Assembly: GCA_016212845.1 (NCBI GenBank)
Contig: JACRDR010000422.1
Span: 1-5,404 of the forward strand
Direction of reading: 5' to 3'
Source of the DNA: Elusimicrobiota bacterium
Lineage (GTDB): Bacteria > Elusimicrobiota > Elusimicrobia > UBA1565 > JACRDR01
Length of the DNA: 5,404 nt
Shown here: piece after piece, positions 1 to 5,404 of the stretch
How positions within the stretch are numbered: position 1 is the first letter of the stretch
Layout: each line of letters opens with the position of its first letter
The notes under the pieces: generated by a model
The model's database searches: none
What the model saw: only the letters and a program-made list of their open reading frames with translations
What the model was told of the DNA's origin: nothing
Position numbers and translations under genes: made by a program

Positions 1-124
1 CGACGGTGCTCAGGCGCTGCATCCCGACGATTTCGCGCAGCTGATGGGCGAGCTGGCGAAGGTCTGCCCGGCCGTGGGCCGGCGCCTGGCCACGCAGCCG
101 CCGCTGCCGAAGAAAGGAAAATGA
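1..124 (+). CDS. 3-deoxy-7-phosphoheptulonate (DAHP) synthase, C-terminal end only (partial)
   Basis: Only the last 40 codons and the TGA stop (122-124) are present; the reading frame runs off the left edge and starts in the window at base 2. The product would condense phosphoenolpyruvate with erythrose 4-phosphate, the first committed step of the shikimate pathway, in the cytoplasm. The visible tail begins DGAQALHPDDFAQLMGEL. This resembles the 'LSDGPQSL...F..L...' end of type I-beta (Thermotoga/Bacillus-like) DAHP synthases, and base 1 (C) would allow the preceding serine codon. No catalytic residues are in view. Its stop overlaps the aroA start in an ATGA arrangement (4 nt), and every gene that follows is a shikimate-pathway gene, which supports the call. 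The assignment rests on a short tail plus context, so another aromatic-pathway enzyme is not excluded. Confidence 0.62.
   Translation, partial: DGAQALHPDDFAQLMGELAKVCPAVGRRLATQPPLPKKGK
113..118 (+). promoter_or_regulatory. Purine-rich ribosome binding site for aroA
   Basis: AAAGGA, within a longer purine run starting at 110, lies just upstream of the ATG at 121 and inside the last codons of the preceding gene. The spacing is short (2 nt after the final A), so the site may be helped by coupling to termination of the upstream gene at the ATGA overlap. Confidence 0.45.
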
Positions 125-1461
125 GCGAGACCACCGGGAAAGGCTCCTGGTCGCCCAAGCACCGCCATCCCCTCGTCGGGGAGCTGAAAGTCCCCGGCGA
201 CAAGTCGGTCTCGCACCGGGCGCTGATCTTCGGCGCGCTCGCCGAAGGGACGACCTCGATCCGAGGCCTATCCGACGGCGAGGACGTGGGCTCGACGCGC
301 CGCTGCCTCGAGCAGCTCGGCGCCCACATCGAGGACTGCGGGGAGCTCGTGAAGACGCACGCCGGCGAGCATTGGAGCGAGCTCCGCGTCCACGGCACCG
401 GGCTCGAGGGGCTCAAGGCCTCCAAGCGCACCCTCGATTGCGGCAACTCCGGCACGACGATCCGCCTCCTCATGGGCGTGCTGTCGGGACACCCGTTCGC
501 CTCGAAGCTGACCGGCGACGCCTCGCTGCGCCGACGCCCGATGAAGCGCGTCGCCGAGCCGCTGCGTGTGATGGGTGCGAAAATAGAATTGGCCGACGGC
601 GACCACGCGCCGGTGAAGCTCGAGGGCGGCCGCCTGCAGGGCATCGCTTACGAGTCTCCGGTCGCCAGCGCCCAGCTCAAGAGCGCCGTCCTGCTCGCGG
701 GCCTGCGCGCCCAGGGGGAGACCTCGGTGCTCGAGCCCGCGCCGAGCCGCGACCACACGGAGCGGATGCTCCGGCATTTCGGCGTGAAGGTCGGCGCCGA
801 GGGCAGCCGCGTCTGGATTCACGGCGGCGCGCGGATGAAGGCCGCGCCCGTGCGCGTGCCGGGCGACGTATCGTCCGCCGCGTTCTGGCTGGTCGCGGCG
901 TGCATCGTGCCCGATTCGCGTCTCAAGATCTCCGGCGTCTGCACGAACCCGACTCGCTCCGGCGTGCTCGACGCTCTCGTGCGCATGGGCGCCAAGCTCG
1001 ACATCCATCAGGCGGAAGTGGGCCCCGGCGAAGAGCCGGTCGCCGACATCATCGCCGCGCACAGCCAGCTCGTCGCCACCGAGGTGACCCCTCAGGAGTT
1101 CCCGAAGCTCGTCGACGAGGCTCCGATCCTCGCGGTCGCCGCGACGCAGGCCCGCGGCACCACTCGCATCCGCGGCGCCGCCGAGCTCCGCGTGAAGGAG
1201 TCGGACCGCATGGAAGGCACGGTGAAGATGCTCGCCGCCTTCGGCGCGGAAGCGCGGATCGAGGGCGACGACCTCATCATTCCCGGGCCGCAGGCGCTCA
1301 AGGGCGGCACGGTCGACCCGAACGCCGACCACCGCATCGCGATGGCCGGCGCGGTCGCGTCCCTCATCGCCGAGGGCAAGTGCAAGGTCCTCGACCCCGG
1401 CTGCGCGCAGATTTCCTATCCTGCGTTCTTCCCCACTCTAAATGCCCTCCTCCAAGGCTAA
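121..1461 (+). CDS. aroA: 3-phosphoshikimate 1-carboxyvinyltransferase (EPSP synthase), class II type
   Basis: This cytoplasmic enzyme transfers the enolpyruvyl group of PEP to shikimate 3-phosphate, step 6 of the shikimate pathway. The protein is 446 aa, a little longer than the usual ~430. Family motifs appear in order: PGDKS at 25-29 (substrate-binding Lys28), GNSGTTIR at 108-115, RRPM at 138-141, SAQLKSA at 183-189, RDHTE at 210-214, PGDVSSAAF at 247-255, NPTR at 276-279, the DEAP aspartate at 332, ELRVKESDR at 355-363 (catalytic-type Glu360) and DHRIAM at 403-408. The combination GDKS, SAQxK, RxHTE and NPTR is that of class II EPSP synthases. Gly111 in the GNSGT loop is retained, unlike the Ala of the CP4 enzyme. 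The ATG at 121 is chosen because it overlaps the upstream stop, has a purine-rich site before it and precedes the first conserved motif by a normal distance. The last 20 nt overlap aroE. Confidence 0.97.
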   Translation: MSETTGKGSWSPKHRHPLVGELKVPGDKSVSHRALIFGALAEGTTSIRGLSDGEDVGSTRRCLEQLGAHIEDCGELVKTHAGEHWSELRVHGTGLEGLKASKRTLDCGNSGTTIRLLMGVLSGHPFASKLTGDASLRRRPMKRVAEPLRVMGAKIELADGDHAPVKLEGGRLQGIAYESPVASAQLKSAVLLAGLRAQGETSVLEPAPSRDHTERMLRHFGVKVGAEGSRVWIHGGARMKAAPVRVPGDVSSAAFWLVAACIVPDSRLKISGVCTNPTRSGVLDALVRMGAKLDIHQAEVGPGEEPVADIIAAHSQLVATEVTPQEFPKLVDEAPILAVAATQARGTTRIRGAAELRVKESDRMEGTVKMLAAFGAEARIEGDDLIIPGPQALKGGTVDPNADHRIAMAGAVASLIAEGKCKVLDPGCAQISYPAFFPTLNALLQG

Positions 1462-2302
1462 GAAAGCGGCGGTTCTCGGCTGGCCCGCGGGCAAGTCCCG
1501 CTCGCCGGAGCTCTACGCCAAGCTTTCGAAGCTGCTGAAGAAGCCGCTGGACTACGAACGCCTCGCGGTTCCCGAGCACGAGCTTCCCGCGTTCATGGAC
1601 CAGCTGCGCAAGACGGGAACCGACGACGGCTGGGTCGGCGTGAACGTCACGATCCCGCACAAGGAGGCGGTGCTCCGCCACCTCGACTCCGCGAAGCCCG
1701 AGGCGAAGGCGATCGGGGCGGTGAACGTCGTCACCGTCTCGCGCCGCCAGCTCGTCGGGGACAACACCGACGCCGGCGGCTTCCTCGACGCCTTGGCCGA
1801 ACGCAATATCGCCGTCCCCGGCCTCGAGGTCCTGCTCTTCGGCGCGGGAGGCGCCGCGCGCGCGGTCGGCTGGGCGCTCGGCTCCTTGGGCGCGGCGCGC
1901 GTCCACATGCTCAACCGCAACGGCACCCGCGCCATCGAGCTCGCGGGCGCCCTCTCCCGGCTTTTTCAGAAGACGCAGTTCACCGCCGGCCCGCAGTGGC
2001 CGCGCCAGGCGATGCTCTGGGTGAACGCGACGCCGCTCGGCATGGACGGCTTTCCGGCCGAGAGCCCGATCCCCGCGGGCTTCACGTTCCCGCGCGGGGC
2101 TACGGCGTACGACCTCGTCTATCGCCCGGCGAAGACGCCCTTCCTGAAGCAGGCCGAAGGCGCCGGCGCGAACGTCATCGGCGGCGCGGACATGCTCCTG
2201 TATCAGGCGCTGCGCACGTGGGAGCTCTGGTTCGAGCCGCTGGGCGGCCGCCGCCGCCGCGAGCTGAAGGCGGAGCTCTTCTCCACGCTCAAATGGGACT
2301 GA
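1442..2302 (+). CDS. aroE: Shikimate dehydrogenase (NADP-dependent)
   Basis: This enzyme reduces 3-dehydroshikimate to shikimate with NADPH (step 4) in the cytoplasm. At 286 aa it is normal length. The N-terminal substrate domain has Ser19 and Ser21 (GKSRSP), NVTIPHK at 68-74 with catalytic Lys74, GAVN at 92-95 and DNTD at 107-110 with catalytic Asp110. The nucleotide domain has the glycine-rich loop GAGGAAR at 134-140 and NRNGTR at 158-163, whose two arginines match the NADP-phosphate clamp of AroE. NATPLGM lies at 195-201, YDLVY at 223-227 and MLLYQA at 251-256 with the conserved Gln255. The usual HSxSP is KSRSP here: the conserved His is replaced by Lys but both serines remain. A TAA in the same frame directly precedes the ATG (1439-1441), so 1442 is the only start that keeps the N-terminal motif. 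No Shine-Dalgarno is visible. The start lies 20 nt inside aroA, so initiation is probably coupled. The gene overlaps aroC by 10 nt. Confidence 0.96.
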   Translation: MPSSKAKKAAVLGWPAGKSRSPELYAKLSKLLKKPLDYERLAVPEHELPAFMDQLRKTGTDDGWVGVNVTIPHKEAVLRHLDSAKPEAKAIGAVNVVTVSRRQLVGDNTDAGGFLDALAERNIAVPGLEVLLFGAGGAARAVGWALGSLGAARVHMLNRNGTRAIELAGALSRLFQKTQFTAGPQWPRQAMLWVNATPLGMDGFPAESPIPAGFTFPRGATAYDLVYRPAKTPFLKQAEGAGANVIGGADMLLYQALRTWELWFEPLGGRRRRELKAELFSTLKWD

Positions 2303-3450
2303 GATACCTGACGGCGGGCGAGTCGCACGGCAAGGGACTGACCGGCATCCTCGAGGGGCTGCCGGCGGGGCTCAAGCTCGACGTCGACTACCTCATGACG
2401 CAGGCGGCCCGCCGGAAGATGGGCTACGGAAGAGGCAATCGCCAGAAAATCGAGACCGACGCGATCACGATCACCGCGGGCGTGCGCCACGGGCTCACGC
2501 TCGGCAGCCCGATCGCGCTCTGGATCGAGAACAAGGATTTCAAGAACTGGCAGGACGTCATGTCTGCGGAAGACTGCCCCGGCGAGGTGAAGCGCCGCGT
2601 CGACGTCCCGCGGCCCGGCCACGCCGATCTCGTGGGCGCGCTGAAGTACCGCCAAAAGGACATGCGCAACATCCTCGAGCGCGCGAGCGCGCGGGAAACC
2701 GCGATCCGTGTCGCGCTGGGCACGGCGGCCCGACGCTTTCTCGAAGAACTCGAAATCGTCGTCGGCAGCCGCGTCGTCAGCCTCGGCGAAGTCGAAGACG
2801 ACACGCCGGCGGGCGATCCCGGGACTTTGAACGCGCGGGCCGATAAATCGCCGGTGCGCGCGCTTGGCCGCGAGAAGGACCTCATCGCGGTCGTCGAGCG
2901 CGCCAAGGCGGCGGGCGACACCGTCGGCGGCGTCGTCGAGGTGGTCGCGGGCGGCGTCCCGAACGGGCTCGGCTCCCACGTGCAGTGGGACCGCCGGCTC
3001 GAGGCCCCGATCGCGCAGGCGTTCATGAGCTTGAACGCGATCAAGGGCGTCGAGATCGGCGGAGGCTTCCGCACGGCGGCCTCTCCCGGCAGCCTCGCGC
3101 ACGACGAGTTCGAGCCCGGGAAAGGCGGGCAGGTGAAGTACCGCTCCAACCGCTCGGGCGGCGTCGACGGCGGCATCTCGACGGGGCAGAACCTCGTGGT
3201 GCGCGCCGCGATGAAGCCTTTGGCTACGCTCATGAAGCCGCTGGCGTCGGTAGACCTCCGGACCGGCAAGGCCGCCTCCGCGCACATCGAGCGTTCCGAC
3301 GTCTGCGCGGTGCCGTCGGCGGCGGTGATCGGAGAATCCCTTTTGGCGTTGGTGCTGGCGCAGGCGGTGCTCGACAAGTTCGGCGGCGACTCGATGGAAG
3401 AGATCGTTCCGAGGGTGCGGGCGTGGCGAAAATCGGGAACATCTATCTAA
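2293..3450 (+). CDS. aroC: Chorismate synthase
   Basis: This enzyme converts EPSP to chorismate, the last step of the common pathway (step 7), using reduced FMN as a non-consumed cofactor. At 385 aa it is close to the usual 360-390. The three family signatures are all present: GESHG at 9-13 (His12), RASARETAIRV at 130-140 and ERSDVCAV at 333-340 (Asp336). Other conserved pieces are RRKMGYGRG at 40-48, RPGHAD at 107-112 (His110), GSHVQWDRRL at 227-236, GGGFR at 256-260 and SNRSGGVDGGIS at 285-296. The frame is open upstream to 1996, but that stretch lies in the aroE coding region. The canonical family N-terminus (M-x-LRYLTAGESHG) begins at the ATG at 2293, which sets the start. A purine run at 2267-2275 is too far away for a good ribosome binding site, so coupling to aroE termination (10-nt overlap) is likely. 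The 3' end overlaps aroK by 28 nt. Confidence 0.97.
   Translation: MGLRYLTAGESHGKGLTGILEGLPAGLKLDVDYLMTQAARRKMGYGRGNRQKIETDAITITAGVRHGLTLGSPIALWIENKDFKNWQDVMSAEDCPGEVKRRVDVPRPGHADLVGALKYRQKDMRNILERASARETAIRVALGTAARRFLEELEIVVGSRVVSLGEVEDDTPAGDPGTLNARADKSPVRALGREKDLIAVVERAKAAGDTVGGVVEVVAGGVPNGLGSHVQWDRRLEAPIAQAFMSLNAIKGVEIGGGFRTAASPGSLAHDEFEPGKGGQVKYRSNRSGGVDGGISTGQNLVVRAAMKPLATLMKPLASVDLRTGKAASAHIERSDVCAVPSAAVIGESLLALVLAQAVLDKFGGDSMEEIVPRVRAWRKSGTSI
3411..3415 (+). promoter_or_regulatory. Shine-Dalgarno for aroK (GTG start)
   Basis: GAGGG sits 7 nt before the GTG at 3423, inside the 3' end of aroC. It supports 3423 as the aroK start. It is the best-placed Shine-Dalgarno-like site in front of any gene in the window. 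Confidence 0.55.
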
Positions 3451-3956
3451 TCGGACCTATGGGATCGGGAAAAACCGCGGGGGGTCGTGAGCTCGCGCGG
3501 CGGCTGAACCGCCGCTTCGTCGATACGGACAGCTGGATCGAGAAGAAGGCCGGCGCTTCCGTCGCCGACGTCTTCGCGAAGAAGGGCGAGAAGGCGTTCC
3601 GCGCGCTCGAGCGCCAAGCCGTGGCCAAAGTCTCCAAGACGAACAACCAGGTGATCGCCTTGGGCGGCGGCGCGCCTTGCCAGCCCGAGATCCGCCGCGC
3701 GGTGAGCCGCACCGGCCTCACCGTGCGCCTGACCTGCCGCCAGGCCGCCCTGTGGAAGCGCCTCGCCTCCGAGCGCGGCAAGCGGCCCCTGCTCCAGGCG
3801 AAGACCGCGCGCGAGGCGAAGGCCAGATTCGCCGCGCTCCTGCGCGGGCGAGAGGCGGTCTACCCTAAGGGCGACCTGCGCGTCTCGACGACGCGCCTGA
3901 ACGCGCGCCACGCCGCCGAGCGCATCGCGAAAGTCCTCGCCCGCCGCGTTGCCTAA
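3423..3956 (+). CDS. aroK: Shikimate kinase
   Basis: This cytoplasmic P-loop kinase phosphorylates shikimate on the 3-hydroxyl using ATP (step 5), making the substrate for AroA. At 177 aa it is typical length. The Walker A motif GPMGSGKT is at 11-18. DTD at 34-36 matches the Mg/shikimate-binding D-x-D. GEKAFRALE at 55-63 includes the shikimate-binding Arg60, GGG at 81-83 is the substrate-contact loop, RPLL at 121-124 is the lid, and RGREAVY at 141-147 supplies the later conserved Arg. The residue after the Walker A threonine is Ala rather than the common Thr, a modest deviation. The GTG at 3423 is chosen because GAGGG lies 7 nt upstream and the protein then begins MAKIGNIYLIGPMG, a normal N-terminus for the family. 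Starts further upstream would fall deep inside aroC. It overlaps aroC by 28 nt and the next gene by 8 nt. Confidence 0.95.
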   Translation: MAKIGNIYLIGPMGSGKTAGGRELARRLNRRFVDTDSWIEKKAGASVADVFAKKGEKAFRALERQAVAKVSKTNNQVIALGGGAPCQPEIRRAVSRTGLTVRLTCRQAALWKRLASERGKRPLLQAKTAREAKARFAALLRGREAVYPKGDLRVSTTRLNARHAAERIAKVLARRVA

Positions 3957-5166
3957 ACCCGAGCACGTCCGCTCCGGCGCCTTCCAGGTCGACCGGGCGC
4001 GCGCTCTCGCGACGCTGTCGAAGCGCCGCTTCAAGACCCCGGCGATCTTCGCCGACTGCTTCCTGCGCTGCGCCGAGGCCGCGGGCGCGACCCAAAGCGC
4101 CCTCGGCGAGAAAGGCTTCGAGCTGACGTTCGACCAAGACGTCCCCGGCGCCTCCGGCGATCCGTGGGCCCCGATCTTCGACCCGAAGCCGCGGACCGCG
4201 GCGGCCGCCGAACTCATGAGCGGCGTGCTCGCCTGCCTGCCGACGGAACCGACCGAACTCTTCGTCGAAACGGGAGGGCGGAGGCTTACCGCCAAGACTC
4301 TCGAGGACGCCCGGTGGAGCGAGCCCTCCGTCGCGAAGGGCAAGACGACGATCCGCGTGCAGTGGATGAAGGGTCTCGCCCCGAGCTTCAAGGAACGGCT
4401 ATCGCCGGAGCGCTTCTGGTTTTCGCGCGGCTGGTTCCCGCTGGAAGCGGTCCGGCCCGGCAAGCCGGAGATCTTCGCCGAGGCCGAGCGCGGCCGGGTC
4501 CGCCTTCGCCTCTTGCCGCGCCCGACGGACGCGCATCATTCGCTCGTGCACGTCTACCGGCACGGGGTGCGGGCGGACACGTTCCAGGCGCTGCTGCCGG
4601 TTTCGGCCTGCGTGCACGTCGACGACGACCTGACGGAGCTCTCGATCGACCTCGAGCGCCACGCCCCCGGAGAGCGCTGGGCCAAGGTCAAGCCGCTCGT
4701 CGTGGCCGGGCTTTCCCGGCTGGTTTCGGCGATCGCGGCTTGGCATCGTCCTCGTTTTCAACGCGTCGCCGAGCGTCTTCATCAAGGAGGCCCCGCGAAT
4801 CTTTGGGGTGGGCGCGTGGCCTTCTCGCCGGCGGGAGAGGATCTCCTTTCCGCCTGGACCCGGCTCGCGGCCAGAACTCCGGCCAAGGCTCTCGGCATCG
4901 CGCCCGACGAGTACGAGGAGCTGGTGCTTTCCGGCTGGCTGGCCGACTGGCTCCACGCCGCGCCCGAGCGCGGGCTCGAGGACGCGCCGCTTTTTTTCGC
5001 CGGCAACGGCCGGACGACGACCTTGCGGGAGCTGAGAAACGTGCTCGAGCGCGACGGCGTGGTCGGTTGGTCTCGTTGTCCGGGAGACGCGCCCGTCTGG
5101 TGTCCGTCCGCCCGGGAGATCGCGTGGCTCACGCGCCATTTCGGCGCCTCGCTGCGCCAGGTCTAG
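3949..5166 (+). CDS. Protein of unknown function, possibly a degenerate GHKL/Hsp90-like protein
   Basis: I do not firmly recognise this 405-aa protein. It looks soluble: no signal peptide and no clear membrane segment are seen. Codon use matches the aro genes (high GC at third positions), so it is a real gene. The N-terminus has SGAFQVDRARALATL (9-23), then FADCFLRCAEAAGATQ (34-49). The second stretch resembles the 'ELIQNADDAGAT' helix of GHKL/Hsp90-like ATPases, but Cys41 and Glu43 stand where the Asn and first Asp would be. VYRHGVRADTF (202-212), followed by VHVDDDLTELSIDLER (222-237), is reminiscent of the Hsp90 middle-domain 'GVVDSxDLPLNxSRE' region. The C-terminal part has PLFFAGNGRTTTLREL (347-362). 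These are resemblances by eye, not a proven family. The TTG at 3949 is the first possible start after the in-frame TGA at 3898. It has no Shine-Dalgarno and overlaps the aroK stop by 8 nt. The next ATG is codon 90, which would remove the conserved-looking N-terminus. The position suggests co-expression with the aro genes, but no role in the pathway can be inferred. Confidence 0.82.
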   Translation: MPKPEHVRSGAFQVDRARALATLSKRRFKTPAIFADCFLRCAEAAGATQSALGEKGFELTFDQDVPGASGDPWAPIFDPKPRTAAAAELMSGVLACLPTEPTELFVETGGRRLTAKTLEDARWSEPSVAKGKTTIRVQWMKGLAPSFKERLSPERFWFSRGWFPLEAVRPGKPEIFAEAERGRVRLRLLPRPTDAHHSLVHVYRHGVRADTFQALLPVSACVHVDDDLTELSIDLERHAPGERWAKVKPLVVAGLSRLVSAIAAWHRPRFQRVAERLHQGGPANLWGGRVAFSPAGEDLLSAWTRLAARTPAKALGIAPDEYEELVLSGWLADWLHAAPERGLEDAPLFFAGNGRTTTLRELRNVLERDGVVGWSRCPGDAPVWCPSAREIAWLTRHFGASLRQV

Positions 5167-5173
5167 CGCGAAC

Positions 5174-5208
5174 AACTTAAGCCTGGGGTCTGACCCCAGG
5201 GTTAAGTT
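5174..5208. repeat. Imperfect palindrome between convergent genes: possible bidirectional terminator or dispersed REP-like element
   Basis: Two 17-nt arms (5174-5190 and 5192-5208) are complementary at 16 of 17 positions around the central T5191; the only mismatch is G5181 against G5201. The core 5182-5200 (CCTGGGGTCTGACCCCAGG) is a perfect 9+1+9 palindrome, flanked by AT-rich arms AACTTAA/TTAAGTT. Folded as RNA with a TCTGA loop it gives a 7-bp GC-rich stem, one mismatch, then a 7-bp AT-rich stem. A TTTT run (5207-5210) follows on the + strand. It lies 7 nt after the stop of the 405-aa gene and abuts the stop of the minus-strand gene, a natural place for a terminator of both. The GGGGTCTGACCCC core also resembles short palindromes scattered through many environmental genomes, sometimes near IS200-like transposases. 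That link is from memory, and no second copy lies in this window. Confidence 0.7.
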
Positions 5209-5404
5209 TTAGCGGAGGACGCCGGCGTGGTTGCGGTAGTGCATCAGCAGCTCGAAGACGACGAACATGAGCGAAAAGAAGGAGCCCGCGACGACCGCGA
5301 GATTCCGCAGCTTTTCTCGCCGGCTGACGACGATGCAGCCGTTCTTCGTCTCGTAGGCGCTCCGATCGCGCGCCTCCCGGAAGACGAGGACCAAGCTCCA
5401 TACC
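5209..5404 (-). CDS. C-terminal end of an unknown, probably membrane-anchored protein (partial)
   Basis: On the minus strand a frame with strongly GC-biased third positions runs without a stop from the right edge of the window to a TAA at 5211-5209. Codons upstream of a possible TTG at 5394 read V-W-S, so the gene may continue beyond the window or start just outside it. The visible 64 residues contain a charged stretch (FREARDRSAYETKNG), then a basic patch (SRREKLRN). A hydrophobic run of about 20 residues follows (LAVVAGSFFSLMFVVFELLM), with a short polar tail MHYRNHAGVLR. This pattern suggests a single C-terminal transmembrane helix with basic residues on its N-terminal side. No family is recognised. 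An alternative frame on the same strand (5177-5401, ATG at 5401) is rich in Arg and Pro and reads through the palindrome, so it is taken as a shadow. The gene converges on the aro operon and is not part of it. Confidence 0.6.
   Translation of the reverse strand, partial: VWSLVLVFREARDRSAYETKNGCIVVSRREKLRNLAVVAGSFFSLMFVVFELLMHYRNHAGVLR

Noticed and set aside
268..1332. Long minus-strand open frame opposite aroA (354 codons)
   Set aside because: It is antisense to a clear EPSP synthase, is rich in Arg, Ala, Gly, His and Asp, and has no recognisable motif. It is typical of mirror frames in GC-rich DNA.
372..1538. Plus-strand open frame of 388 codons inside aroA and aroE
   Set aside because: Arg- and Pro-rich translation with no family features. 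It is a frame-shifted shadow of aroA.
1996..2292. Upstream extension of the aroC frame, which would make a 484-aa protein
   Set aside because: The extra 99 residues are an Arg/Pro-rich shadow of aroE, and the canonical chorismate synthase N-terminus begins at 2293.
2203..3377. Two overlapping minus-strand open frames opposite aroC
   Set aside because: Both are antisense shadows of chorismate synthase with low-complexity composition and no motifs.
2985..3422. Upstream extension of the aroK frame
   Set aside because: It lies within aroC, and its translation is Arg/Gly-rich noise. The GTG at 3423 with GAGGG upstream gives a normal shikimate kinase.
3447..4463. Minus-strand 338-codon open frame across aroK and the 405-aa gene
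   Set aside because: It crosses two sense genes, has no motif, and its composition is that of a mirror frame.
4784..4790. Perfect AAGGAGG inside the 405-aa gene, a possible internal start
   Set aside because: The GTG at 4808 opens only a shadow frame, and the in-frame GTG at 4816 is about 25 nt away. It is probably a chance codon combination.
4164..5180. Alternative plus-strand frame inside the 405-aa gene
   Set aside because: Extremely Arg/Ala-rich shadow that runs into the intergenic palindrome. The 405-aa frame has normal composition.
5177..5401. Minus-strand 74-codon frame starting with ATG at 5401
   Set aside because: Arg/Pro-rich translation that reads through the palindrome. The neighbouring frame ending at 5209 has GC-biased third positions and a coherent membrane segment.

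Overview
The window is GC-rich bacterial chromosomal DNA with G or C at most third codon positions. It is almost completely coding. No insertion sequence, CRISPR array, tRNA or rRNA was seen. The main content is a compact shikimate-pathway operon on the + strand. The phylum cannot be fixed from the sequence. A class II EPSP synthase, a type I-beta-like DAHP synthase tail and a separate shikimate kinase would fit a GC-rich environmental lineage. Elusimicrobiota or a deltaproteobacterial-type group is a guess only.

Layout, left to right on the + strand: the last 40 codons of a probable DAHP synthase (step 1 of the pathway); aroA, EPSP synthase (step 6); aroE, shikimate dehydrogenase (step 4); aroC, chorismate synthase (step 7); aroK, shikimate kinase (step 5); then a 405-codon gene of unknown function that starts inside the end of aroK. 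All five junctions overlap, by 4, 20, 10, 28 and 8 nt, so the genes are almost certainly one transcript with coupled translation. Together the aro genes supply steps 1, 4, 5, 6 and 7 from PEP plus erythrose 4-phosphate to chorismate. Steps 2 and 3 (aroB and aroD/aroQ) are not visible and must be upstream or elsewhere.

After the unknown gene comes a gap of only 42 nt. It holds a strong imperfect palindrome (5174-5208) between the + strand operon and a convergent minus-strand gene, of which only the C-terminal end is present. That end encodes a probable membrane segment. The palindrome could be a bidirectional terminator, a copy of a dispersed palindromic repeat, or both.

The aro genes are ordinary members of well-known families. 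The least explained items are the 405-aa protein, whose N-terminus weakly resembles the GHKL/Hsp90-like 'NADDAGAT' region but lacks its key residues, and the intergenic palindrome.
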